Source of the DNA: Paracoccaceae bacterium
GTDB taxonomy: Bacteria > Pseudomonadota > Alphaproteobacteria > Rhodobacterales > Rhodobacteraceae
Length of the DNA stretch: 64,000 nt
NCBI GenBank assembly: GCA_029244725.1
Contig: JAQWQJ010000133.1
Span: 1 to 64,000, forward strand
Reading direction: 5' to 3'
Part shown: piece after piece, positions 49,729 to 58,449 of the stretch
Layout of the letters: every line of letters begins with the position of its first letter
Position numbering within the stretch: position 1 is the first letter of the stretch
The notes under the pieces: model-generated
The model's input: the letters and a program-made list of their open reading frames with translations, nothing else
Database searches by the model: none
Told to the model about the DNA's origin: nothing
Translations under genes and position numbers: made by a program

Positions 49729-50943
49729 TTAAAGATCACTGACCCGCACAACGCGCAAACCCGTTTCCAACTCACGCGCCCACACATGCCTGTCTGCAAT
49801 CAACGAAGCAAATCTAGGCCAAAACCCGGTCTCGGCCGACAACACCACAATCAGGTCAGCATCTAAACCGCCCAAAAACCACGGCCTCGGAACAAACACT
49901 TCAAAGCAAATCAGCGGAAGAATTCTTGTCCCGTTTAGAAGGGTTAAGATCCGCCGCGTCCCTAGCACCAAGTCACTTTCGTAGATGAACGGAACACTCC
50001 CTTCATAAAACGGAACGAGCAATTCTTTTTCAGAAACCTGCACCCCATCCTCAGTGACCAACACGGCAGAATTACGTAGGTCTGGTGATCCTTCTCTGCT
50101 ATATCGTGTCATCCCGAACAGTAGGGGCAGGTGACTGGGATCCAGCTTTGAGATCGCCTCACCGAGATCAAACGTTCCAGTCACCGCTCCTTCTGGCCAA
50201 ACAATGAGACCGTCCCCTGCGACGAGATCTGACATTTTCTGCAAACGCTCGAGATTTTCAGCCGCATGCGTGGGCGAAGACCACTTCAATCGCGGGTCAG
50301 GGTTGTGCGCAATTCCGTAGATCGGATGTCCGTCAAACTCGGGACGTGGGGGACCTGGTAAAAAGCATAAGGCAAAACTGACCAATACCGTGATCGGCAA
50401 ACCAAACCGTGTTTGCCTCTCTGCCAAAGACGCGCCTAACCCAATCATTGCCGACGCGCCAATGACACTGAACCACGCTACCAAATATCCAAGTGATCCA
50501 TTCACTGCAAAGAGCCCAACAGGCGCCATAACGAGCCCGAGAGCGGCAGAGGCTGCTTCTGCTCCTCCCAGCGAGGCGCAAGGGACAAGTGTCGGGAAAG
50601 ATCGCAACATCCGCTCGCTCAGGAATGCTGCACCACCATAGAACACGGCCCCACACGAAGCGTAACCCATGACAGCGGCAGCCATTTCACGGGGTCCATC
50701 AAGGGCTGACAACGTCCAAACCGCCGTAACCGGCACATAGACAGCTCCCCATATGGCCATGGCTTTGACGGGTTGGCGTTTAAACAGTCCCGCTAGAAGA
50801 ACGAGAGAAGCGATGCCCCCGGGGGAGGAGTTCAGGAGCATCGCCAGAGCTGTCAGCAGGCCGACCGCTGCGGCCTGCAAACCAACGAGGGAAGTTGTCA
50901 GGTCAGCACGATCTGAGTTTAGGCGAAACATTGAAGCCAACAA
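49729..50943 (-). CDS. Lnt/Ti-plasmid TraB-like nitrilase-fold membrane protein
   Basis: Predicted 404-residue protein with about six N-terminal membrane segments (30-200) and a C-terminal nitrilase-superfamily domain. The carbon-nitrogen hydrolase triad is present: Glu in IVWPEGAVTG, Lys in SEKELLVPFYEGSVPF, Cys in LPLICFEVFVP. This architecture belongs to apolipoprotein N-acyltransferase (Lnt) and to the TraB of Ti-type conjugative plasmids. On a conjugative plasmid a TraB-like role is more likely than housekeeping Lnt. It lies alone. Confidence 0.8.
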   Translation of the reverse strand: MLASMFRLNSDRADLTTSLVGLQAAAVGLLTALAMLLNSSPGGIASLVLLAGLFKRQPVKAMAIWGAVYVPVTAVWTLSALDGPREMAAAVMGYASCGAVFYGGAAFLSERMLRSFPTLVPCASLGGAEAASAALGLVMAPVGLFAVNGSLGYLVAWFSVIGASAMIGLGASLAERQTRFGLPITVLVSFALCFLPGPPRPEFDGHPIYGIAHNPDPRLKWSSPTHAAENLERLQKMSDLVAGDGLIVWPEGAVTGTFDLGEAISKLDPSHLPLLFGMTRYSREGSPDLRNSAVLVTEDGVQVSEKELLVPFYEGSVPFIYESDLVLGTRRILTLLNGTRILPLICFEVFVPRPWFLGGLDADLIVVLSAETGFWPRFASLIADRHVWARELETGLRVVRVSDL

Positions 50944-51447
50944 GATTTATTCCGCATTCCCAAGGGTTACTTTAGTCAAACTTTGAGGTGTTTTATGTCA
51001 GAAATGCTCACTTATTTAACATAATTCTTATTACGCGCCCTTTGACATATGCGCATTCATTTCTTCTCCTAAGCATGTGTTAAGTATCGACTTTACCGAG
51101 TAAGTGTGAAGGATTTACGCGTCCACATCAGGCCACTGCCGCAATTTTAAGATTCTATTTGATTGTTTTTTTAATAATTATTATTGAATCACACGCAATT
51201 GAAAAGTGCGCTTCATAGTAAGAAACTCTCCCGATCGGCTCATCCGTGTCGGACAAACAACCCAGCACTGGATCCGCATGGCCGTTCAGGTTTTTCGAGC
51301 GACTGCTGCCTTGAGGTTTGCACTTGTTCTCTGCCGGAAACACTCTTCGGCAACCGTGATCGGCAAGTCACATCGGCAAAACATTGCATTAATGTATCCA
51401 ATACGCCTACAATGCAGGGGTCTATTAAGCACAGAAGATCGGCAAAG
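50944..51447. other. AT-rich region upstream of the Fic gene
   Basis: About 500 bases. The first half (to about 51185) is AT-rich with no gene and contains TTTTAATAATTATTATTG, similar to the tra palindrome at 20680. The second half is open in the Fic frame, but its translation (Cys/Ser-rich, no homology) looks non-coding. Confidence 0.5.
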
Positions 51448-52650
51448 ATGTTGGAAACACCCGGCAGGATTGAACCCTGCTTCTTCGAGGAACACATACC
51501 CGCTGAACTTGCGGACCTTTCGATCGACATCCAGCGAGAGGCAACACAGTTAGGACAAGGGTTGCATCCGGACAGCGCGGCTGAACTTGCCGACCTCGTA
51601 CGGGTGATGAACTGCTACTACTCAAACCTGATCGAGGGGCACAATACCCGACCACGTGACATCGAACGGGCGCTTGCCGGTGCCGAGCTTGAAGAGGCAA
51701 CCCGCCCCCTCGCCCTAGAAGCACGCGCGCATGTCATCGTTCAACGTGCCATCGACAAAATGCATCGGGCTGGCACCCTCCCTCGACCCACATCCATCGA
51801 GTTTCTTACATGGGTGCACAAAGCCTTTTATGATGAAATGCCAAATGAGTTTCGCGTGATTGAACACCCGGACGGAACACAAGAGCCGATTGTTCCCGGG
51901 CGCTTGCGCCAGGACGGGGATCGGGAAGTGGCCGTGGGGCGTCATCTGCCACCATCATCCGCACGGGTCGCAGCCTTCATGGAGCATTTCGACAAGCGGT
52001 TCCAGATCGCGGCGCGTTCTTCGAGCGGACGTATCATTGCGATCGCCTCGGCACACCACCGTCTGAACTACATCCATCCCATTCCAGACGGGAACGGGCG
52101 CGTCAGCCGTTTGATGTCACATGCCATGGCACTGACGGCTAATATTGGCGGCCAGGGGCTGTGGTCGGTTTCTCGCGGGCTGGCGCGCGGCTTGACAGAT
52201 CGTGGCGAGTACAAACGCATGATGGATCTTGCTGACAGCCCGCGTCGTGGAGACCGCGATGGACGCGGAAACCTTTCCGAGGCAGCGCTGAAGAGGTTCT
52301 GCGAGTGGTTCCTGAGTGTCACACTCGACCAGATCACATTCTCCGCAAAACTGTTTGACCTCGGCGGGTTGGAAAAGCGGTACCGGCGCCTCGTTGAAGA
52401 TACTATTGACGACAAGCGCGCACCCGAATTGATCTCGGCCGTCCTTCGGCATGGCGCGCTTGAACGCGGCGACGCTCAAGTTGTGCTCAAGACCTCCGAA
52501 CGCACAGCCCGCAACACACTGAGCAAACTTACTGCTGCCGGATACCTCAGATCAGCCTCACCTAAAACTCCGGTCAGACTGGCGTTCCCTCTGGAATATC
52601 GAGAACGGCTTTTCCCCAATCTATTCGCTGATGCAGAGTTGCCCGATTAG
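51448..52650 (+). CDS. Fic-family AMP-transferase
   Basis: Predicted 400-residue Fic protein that would transfer AMP to target proteins. The inhibitory helix motif SNLIEGHNT (S-x-x-x-E-G) comes before the Fic core, making it a class II, self-inhibited enzyme. The active loop is HPIPDGNGRVSRL, with the usual HPF replaced by HPI-P, and the preceding AHHRLNYIH fits the family. A C-terminal winged-helix DNA-binding-like region (VLKTSERTARNTLSKLTAAGYLRS) follows. Start is set at MLETPGRIEPCFFEEHIPAEL, where the homology begins; the frame is open 88 codons further upstream. Confidence 0.9.
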   Translation: MLETPGRIEPCFFEEHIPAELADLSIDIQREATQLGQGLHPDSAAELADLVRVMNCYYSNLIEGHNTRPRDIERALAGAELEEATRPLALEARAHVIVQRAIDKMHRAGTLPRPTSIEFLTWVHKAFYDEMPNEFRVIEHPDGTQEPIVPGRLRQDGDREVAVGRHLPPSSARVAAFMEHFDKRFQIAARSSSGRIIAIASAHHRLNYIHPIPDGNGRVSRLMSHAMALTANIGGQGLWSVSRGLARGLTDRGEYKRMMDLADSPRRGDRDGRGNLSEAALKRFCEWFLSVTLDQITFSAKLFDLGGLEKRYRRLVEDTIDDKRAPELISAVLRHGALERGDAQVVLKTSERTARNTLSKLTAAGYLRSASPKTPVRLAFPLEYRERLFPNLFADAELPD

Positions 52651-53199
52651 GACCTTCGGAAACCGTCGGTCTTGCCATGTGTGGTCGATCCATATTCCGG
52701 TACATTAGTGGATTTTTCAGAACGCGAAGTGGCAGTTGGCCCTGGGGGTGAGCTCTCGCTTTATTGCCGGTCAAAACAGTCGATCATTGACTGCGTAGAT
52801 CCGACTGCGGACATTCAATGGTTCGTTGACGAATGTTCAAAGTGCGGACAAACCGGACTTGTGCAACAGCGGCTTTTGCCGACGCAGCATTCCCTCGCAT
52901 GTGCAGCAGCGTGCATTTTGTAGCGCAACAAGTGTCATTGAACCAGCCATTCGCGGTAGCAAAGGCCAGTCAATTTCAAACATCTCTTTCACTGCTGCTA
53001 GCGTCAAAAATCAGGTAGCGGGCAATGGGGCCATTTCCGAACTAACCACGAAGGCCGACTAACACTGAACGTCTTCCGCATGGCAAGCTGCGCCACTCCG
53101 ATCCATCAGAAGAGCTGAGGTGCAGGTAGAGGTGGGATGAGAGTATACTCTGTTGATTTTTGGTTCCGGATCACAGGATAAATAGTTCCTGCCTCGATT
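52651..53199. other. Region without recognisable gene
   Basis: About 550 bases between fic and a transposase remnant. Short frames on both strands have no convincing start or content. A 12-base palindrome AGAGTATACTCT at 53140-53151 could be part of an insertion-sequence end. Confidence 0.5.
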
Positions 53200-53331
53200 T
53201 CACAATGCGGCTCTGGACTGCGTTGACTTGAGGGCCAAATCGGCTAGCTTTTTGAGGTTCTGGGCGGTTGCAGCGAGGATAAATTCGTCATGACCACCGC
53301 ATGGTCCACGTAAATTGAGGCGGTCTAACCC
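53200..53331 (-). pseudogene. Transposase C-terminal remnant (IS1182-like)
   Basis: The minus-strand frame reads RLNLRGPCGGHDEFILAATA then QNLKKLADLALKS, ending in a stop at 53200. This is the C-terminal tail common to IS1182-type transposases (R-x-R-G-x-x-G-x-x-E-F-x-L-A-A-T-A-Q-N-L-x-K-L). Nothing of the remaining ~400 residues is present. The remnant lies directly against, and in frame with, the stop of the truncated hyuB gene, so insertion and later deletion probably removed that gene's end. Confidence 0.75.
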
Positions 53332-54885
53332 TTACGTGCATCGCGCACTTCCGCCATTAGCCGTCGAAACAACGATCTCATCACCCGAGCGAATCGCGAC
53401 CTTGCTGACAAAGGTGGCTTGTTCCAACTGATTACCATCTCGATGAATGCTGAGCGCGTTACGTCCACCATCCGATGCGCCGGGCAGGCCCCATACAGGC
53501 ACAACCCCATGCGAGAACCCTACGGACATGACGCCTTCCCCACGCATAAGATACCGTGTGACGACACCCCGGCCGCCGGGCTGTTCGCCGTCACTATGGG
53601 CGGTGTCGCCCAGTGACTTCGACGCGACCTCGAAACCATAGCGCGCCTCGGCCACCTCGACAGGGCAGTTGAACGTGTCACCGTGATTGGTGGAGAACAT
53701 CGCGTCGTTTCCGGGCCGCTCAGGTGTTGCCCCCCATCCGCCCATCTGGGGTTCCACCATCGTGTAGCGTCGCCCCGTATCTGGATGCTGGCCCGCGATG
53801 ACCAATCCAAAGATCGACGCAAAGCTGCCAGCAGGCAGATCGGCCCCCGCCTTCTCGGCCAATCCGCGCCAGAGCATGTCGATCAGGCGAATGCGCGTTT
53901 CGAAATAATAGCCATGGGCCGCATCGGGGCTCGGGTCGAAGATGGAACCCGGGCGGGTAATCACCTTGAGCGGTGCGAATGACCCGGTATTTGCATAGCG
54001 TTCGGGGTCTGTGAGCGCCTTGAACAGGATCTGGCAGGCGACCAGCGCACCGTCATGACAGGTGTTGTAAGGGCCGACAGTCTGGTCGGGGGCGTCACTC
54101 AGGTCGACCGTAAATGTCTCGGGCGTGATGGTGATCGTCGCATTCCACGTGCTGCCGTCATCTTGTTCTTGCGCCACGTCAAAGCTGCCCTGCGGCAGAT
54201 CAGCGAGACCTTTCAAGGCGCGCGCCAAACCGGTCTCATGGGCATCTGCGATGGCCGCACGCAAGGTCTCGGCCCCGTAACGCGCGCACATGCTGCGGAT
54301 CAACCGTGCCGCGCGCCGCCCGGCCGAGACCTGGGCCCAAAGGTCACCCTTGACGAAATCCGGCAGGCGGGAGTTGGTTTGGATAATATCCGCGACAGCC
54401 TCATTGCGTTCCCCTTTGGAGAACAGCCGGACGATCGGCAGACGCAAACCCTCGGCGACGATACTGGTCACATCGGTGGCCATCGACCCCGGTGTGCTGC
54501 CACCGATATCGCCCCAATGCGCGATGGAGGAGACCCAGGCGATACAGACGCCTTCGAAAAAGACCGGTTCGGCCACCACCACGTCATTCAGATGGGTCAC
54601 GCCGCCGAAATTCGGGTCGTTGGTCAGGAAAACATCACCCTCCGCAACCCGGTCGCCTTCCTTTGCCAGGATCGCCTTGACCGATTTGTCCAGCACGCCG
54701 ACGAAGGACGGGATGCCCGCCCCCGAACTGACCAGTGCTCCGTCCGCAGAAGTAACCCCGGTGCCAACGTCGAGAACCTCGTAGATGATCGGGCTCATCG
54801 CGGTCTTGCGCAGAACCTCGAACATTTCCTCGGCGGCGGAATCCAGCGCGGCTTGCACGACGGAAAGCGTGAATTGATCAGTCAT
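53332..54885 (-). CDS. HyuB-type hydantoinase B/oxoprolinase subunit, C-terminally truncated
   Basis: Predicted 517-residue subunit of an ATP-dependent hydantoinase/5-oxoprolinase. Family blocks: LRKTAMSPIIYEVLDVGTGVTSADGALVSSGAGIPSFVG, FLTNDPNFGGVTHLNDVVV, SIAHWGDIGGSTPGSMATD, and QMGGWGATPERPGNDAMFS. Compared with its paralogue at 56800 it stops in STANGG and lacks the G-x-G-DP block plus ~30 further residues, replaced by SARCT and a stop next to the transposase remnant. Start at MTDQFTLS, overlapping the M24 gene by 8 bases. Last gene of the operon; it may be damaged or still partly functional. Confidence 0.9.
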   Translation of the reverse strand: MTDQFTLSVVQAALDSAAEEMFEVLRKTAMSPIIYEVLDVGTGVTSADGALVSSGAGIPSFVGVLDKSVKAILAKEGDRVAEGDVFLTNDPNFGGVTHLNDVVVAEPVFFEGVCIAWVSSIAHWGDIGGSTPGSMATDVTSIVAEGLRLPIVRLFSKGERNEAVADIIQTNSRLPDFVKGDLWAQVSAGRRAARLIRSMCARYGAETLRAAIADAHETGLARALKGLADLPQGSFDVAQEQDDGSTWNATITITPETFTVDLSDAPDQTVGPYNTCHDGALVACQILFKALTDPERYANTGSFAPLKVITRPGSIFDPSPDAAHGYYFETRIRLIDMLWRGLAEKAGADLPAGSFASIFGLVIAGQHPDTGRRYTMVEPQMGGWGATPERPGNDAMFSTNHGDTFNCPVEVAEARYGFEVASKSLGDTAHSDGEQPGGRGVVTRYLMRGEGVMSVGFSHGVVPVWGLPGASDGGRNALSIHRDGNQLEQATFVSKVAIRSGDEIVVSTANGGSARCT

Positions 54886-55975
54886 TGATTTTCTCTGGCG
54901 TTCTGGAAAGGTCAGACAGGATTTCGGGACCATCCGCGCGCAAGATCACGATTTCCTCCAGCCGGATGCCGAACCGACCCGGCAGGTAGATCCCCGGCTC
55001 GATGGAAAACACCATGCCCTCGTCCAGCACGGTCTGCGAACTTGCCGTGATGAACGGCGGCTCATGCACCTCGGTGCCAAGCCCGTGGCCGGTGCGGTGG
55101 ACAAAATAATCACCATAGCCTGCATCTGCGATCACACCACGCGCGGCATCATCGACCACATGCGCCTTCACCCCCGGACGCGCGGCCTTGAGTGCGGCCT
55201 CCACAGCGCGATTCACGATGTCATGCACCTCTGCATAGCCGTCCGGCCCGTCACCGATCAACGCCATGCGGGTGATGTCAGAGGAATACCCCTCGGACGC
55301 TGCGCCGATATCCATGACCACCGCGTCACCGTCCTTGAGGACCGTGTCGCCAGTGTGGTGATGCGGAAAGGCCCCGTTCGGCCCCGCCCCGATGATGGTG
55401 AAGAGAGGCGTAGCGCCGTCACCGGCAAAGTTGTCGCGGACAATCCCGGCCACTTGCGTCTCAGACATGCCGGGGTGCATCGCGGCCCATGCTCCTCGCA
55501 TCGCGCGGTCCGCGATCTGCGCATTGCGTTTGAGGGCGGCGTATTCATCGGCCCCTTTGCGCATCCTGAGCGCACCAACCGTGTCGGCCGTGAACCGCCG
55601 CACGGCATTCGGCAGCGCGTCAGTGACAAGTGCTGCGTGATCTGCGCGCATGGCTTCATCCAGCACAAGGACGGCGGCATCGTGGGCGTGCAGGTCAGCA
55701 AGCACATCCTTCAGCGCCGCCTGCGGCCCGGTATCGTCGGACCATGTGAAAAATGGCAGGTCGATCTGGGTGCGCGCGCTTTCAGCCTCAAGCGCGGGCA
55801 TCAGAAACGCCGCCCCCGTCCCCGACACGAAGGCCAGACAGGCGCGTTCGTCGGCATGCGGGCGCACATCCAAAAGCCATGCCATATGCGCGCCCGGTGC
55901 CAGCACGACAAGGTTGGTATTGGTCTCGGCCATCTTGGCGCGCAACGCGTCCAGCCGGTCGGAAGTCTGTGTCAT
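54878..55975 (-). CDS. M24 family metallopeptidase (Xaa-Pro dipeptidase-like)
   Basis: Predicted 365-residue pita-bread peptidase or amidinohydrolase. N-terminal creatinase-like domain; metal ligands in DAVVMDIGAASEGYSSDITRM (two Asp), HRTGHGLGTEVHEPP (His) and VFSIEPGIYLPGRFGIRLEEI (Glu pair). AAGGAGGACAGGAG just before the ATG. In the operon it probably hydrolyses the N-carbamoyl amino acid or dipeptide released by the HyuA/B enzyme. Substrate inferred from context only. Confidence 0.9.
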   Translation of the reverse strand: MTQTSDRLDALRAKMAETNTNLVVLAPGAHMAWLLDVRPHADERACLAFVSGTGAAFLMPALEAESARTQIDLPFFTWSDDTGPQAALKDVLADLHAHDAAVLVLDEAMRADHAALVTDALPNAVRRFTADTVGALRMRKGADEYAALKRNAQIADRAMRGAWAAMHPGMSETQVAGIVRDNFAGDGATPLFTIIGAGPNGAFPHHHTGDTVLKDGDAVVMDIGAASEGYSSDITRMALIGDGPDGYAEVHDIVNRAVEAALKAARPGVKAHVVDDAARGVIADAGYGDYFVHRTGHGLGTEVHEPPFITASSQTVLDEGMVFSIEPGIYLPGRFGIRLEEIVILRADGPEILSDLSRTPEKIND

Positions 55976-55987
55976 CTCCTGTCCTCC

Positions 55988-56785
55988 TTAGCTGGCCTCG
56001 ACCACCAGCCGCCCGCCAAATGCGGGGCCGGTGTCGAATGTGCCAATCCGTTCAATCTCAGCCTCGGGCGGGGCCTCACAGGACCATCTGCGCGAGGGTT
56101 TCCAGCCGCAATCGCGTTTCAAAAGCGCGCCATATTCCGCCCGCTTGAGTGCTGCAATGGAGGGGTCGATCACCGGCACGCCTAGTTCCTTCTCGACCGT
56201 GGAATAAAAACCGACCTCCATCGTGCAGCCAAGGATCAGCGCCTCGGCGTAATCCTCCTCTACCGCCTTGCGACCCGCCTCCAAAAGACGCGCGGCGGTG
56301 CGGTCGTGATCTTCCTGAAACTCGGTCACGCCAAGCCCGACATGGTAGAACCCGGCCAGACGGTCGCGATGGCCAAGCGCGTGGACGGTGGCCTGCATCT
56401 GGTCAACCCATTTGCGCCGGCCAACAATAACGCCAAACCGGTTCGACAGGCTGGCGGCGATTTCACACGAGGCCATGCAGGGCGCGGTCACGATCATATC
56501 GCCCGAGATCTCGCGCGCATCATGCAACGCCGTGTCGTAGAAACAGCCGATGACCAACGCGTCAAAGCCTTCACGCGCGGCGGCACGGGTGGCGCGAATG
56601 ATGCCCGCGGTCACCATGCCTTCAAAGCTGCGATACTCGATATGGCTGAAGCGTCCGACCGCGTCAGGAAGCGACGTGACATGCACCTCCGTCCCCGGCA
56701 GCTTGTAATCGCGCGCCATATTCGCAAACAACTCATCATGCCCTTCGCGATGTGCGACCGGGCTCAGATACATGATCTTGACCAT
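55988..56785 (-). CDS. Asp/Glu/hydantoin racemase family protein
   Basis: Predicted 265-residue cofactor-independent racemase. The two active-site cysteines are in LVIGCFYDTALHDARE and ALILGCTMEVGF, the family pattern. Gene order racemase-HyuB-HyuA is usual for hydantoin utilisation, in which the racemase converts D and L substrate forms so that both are used. 14 bases after the hyuB stop. Confidence 0.9.
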   Translation of the reverse strand: MVKIMYLSPVAHREGHDELFANMARDYKLPGTEVHVTSLPDAVGRFSHIEYRSFEGMVTAGIIRATRAAAREGFDALVIGCFYDTALHDAREISGDMIVTAPCMASCEIAASLSNRFGVIVGRRKWVDQMQATVHALGHRDRLAGFYHVGLGVTEFQEDHDRTAARLLEAGRKAVEEDYAEALILGCTMEVGFYSTVEKELGVPVIDPSIAALKRAEYGALLKRDCGWKPSRRWSCEAPPEAEIERIGTFDTGPAFGGRLVVEAS

Positions 56786-56799
56786 TGTTCTCGTCCTCC

Positions 56800-58449
56800 T
56801 CAGACGGTTACGTCGTGAACTGTTTTGGCCCGCTCAGCCGTGATCAACCCGTTTTTCACATCCGCGCGCACGGCCTCCGGGTCGCGATCTTTCGGGTCGC
56901 CATAACCCGCCCCGCTGGAGGTGATGACGCGCACCACGTCGTCAGTCGTCAGCGACAGGCCCGACACGAAACTATAGGTTTTCTCGCTGCCATCGGCCTT
57001 GATGACATCGACAAAATTGCCGGACCCTTCTTCGCCCCCTTCCAGAGGCCAGGGCTTGATGCGCGACCGGGTGTAGCCTGCCGTCAGAAAGCCGCTTTTC
57101 GTGCGGACGCGATATTCGAGGATCAGGCCCCGCCCGCCGTTGAACTGCCCTTCACCGCCCGGTGCGGTGTTCAGCGCCATGCGGTCGACGAAAAGACCGT
57201 TGCGCGCTTCGGAGATTTCGGCGGGCGTGTTGTAGGTCTCGCCGTGGAAGCCCGAGAAGATGCACGGGTTGCCATCGCGCCCCTCCCATGCGCCCCAACC
57301 GCCGATCTGCGGCTCGATGATGGTGTATTGCCTCCCCGTATCGGGATGGATGCCGCCGATGAAGGTGCCGCAGATCGAACTGAAATGCCCGGCTGGCAGG
57401 CGTTCGGGGATATGCGGTGCGAGGCAGCGCCAGATAAGGTCATAGACCCGTACTTCTGTTTCGAAATAAAACCCGATCGCCGCCCCTTCGCGGGCGTGAA
57501 AGACGGAGCCTTCCCGCGTCAGCACATTGAGCGGGCGAAAACAGCCCTCGTTGGCGGGCGTGTCCGCACCGGTCAGCGATTTGAACACCATCTGCGCGCA
57601 GATCATTGTGCCGTCGCGGCTGGTATTCGTCGGGCCAGTATCCTGATCGGGATTGTCGCGCAGATCGACCTTGAATTCATCGTCACTGATCGTGACCTTG
57701 ACGTTGAAGATCCGCCCGTCATCCTGTTCTTCGCTCAGCTCGAACGTGCCATGCGGCAGCTTAGAAAGCTCGACCCGCGCCGCCCGTTCGCCGAAATCCA
57801 TAAAGTGGTCGACGGCTGTAAGGAACGTCTCGATCCCGTATTTTGCGGCCAGCCCCTCAAGCCGGCGATTGCCGACGCGCACGGATGCGATGGCGGCCCA
57901 GACATCGCCTTTCAGGAAATCGGGCATCCGGCTGTTGGTGGTGATGATATCCATCACCGCCTGATCGGTTTCGCCCTCGCGGATGATCTTGACCGCTGGC
58001 AGGCGCAATCCTTCCTGAAAGATCTCGGTCGCATCGCCCGAAAGCGAGCCCGGTGCCATGCCACCCACATCCGAATTATGGGCGATATTTGCGGTCCAGG
58101 CGATGATCCGGTCCTCGACAAAGACCGGCATCGCCAGCACGAGGTCATTGAGGTGCGTGACGCCGCCATGCCAGGGATCGTTGGTGATAAAAACATCGCC
58201 GGGGCGGATATCGTCATGCTTTTGCAAGATGAACTGCACCGATTTATCCAGAACACCGATGAAGGCGGGAATGCCCGCGCCCGAGGATGCGATACGCCCT
58301 TCGGCGTCGGTGATCCCGGTGCCCATGTCCAGAACCTCGTAGATGATCGAGGACATGGCCGTTTTGCGCATAGCCGCGAACATCTCGTCCGCCGCAGCCT
58401 GAAGCGAGTTTTGGATGATCTCCAGTGTGATCGGATCAGCGTTGCTCAT
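56800..58449 (-). CDS. hyuB: HyuB, hydantoinase B/oxoprolinase subunit
   Basis: Predicted 549-residue subunit, full length with the conserved end ITSSGAGYGDPKDRDPEAVRADVKNGLI. Other blocks: MRKTAMSSIIYEVLDMGTGITDAEGRIASSGAGIPAF, FITNDPWHGGVTHLNDLVL, NIAHNSDVGGMAPGSLSGDATEIFQEGLRLP, QIGGWGAWEGRDGNP. Overlaps hyuA by 4 bases, and forms with it the ATP-dependent ring-opening enzyme. Confidence 0.95.
   Translation of the reverse strand: MSNADPITLEIIQNSLQAAADEMFAAMRKTAMSSIIYEVLDMGTGITDAEGRIASSGAGIPAFIGVLDKSVQFILQKHDDIRPGDVFITNDPWHGGVTHLNDLVLAMPVFVEDRIIAWTANIAHNSDVGGMAPGSLSGDATEIFQEGLRLPAVKIIREGETDQAVMDIITTNSRMPDFLKGDVWAAIASVRVGNRRLEGLAAKYGIETFLTAVDHFMDFGERAARVELSKLPHGTFELSEEQDDGRIFNVKVTISDDEFKVDLRDNPDQDTGPTNTSRDGTMICAQMVFKSLTGADTPANEGCFRPLNVLTREGSVFHAREGAAIGFYFETEVRVYDLIWRCLAPHIPERLPAGHFSSICGTFIGGIHPDTGRQYTIIEPQIGGWGAWEGRDGNPCIFSGFHGETYNTPAEISEARNGLFVDRMALNTAPGGEGQFNGGRGLILEYRVRTKSGFLTAGYTRSRIKPWPLEGGEEGSGNFVDVIKADGSEKTYSFVSGLSLTTDDVVRVITSSGAGYGDPKDRDPEAVRADVKNGLITAERAKTVHDVTV

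Noticed and set aside
51184-51447. N-terminal 88-codon extension of the Fic protein
   Set aside because: Cys/Ser/His-rich translation without family similarity; the conserved Fic N-terminus starts at 51448.
55064-56185. A 373-codon plus-strand open frame
   Set aside because: Antisense shadow of the M24 peptidase and racemase genes.
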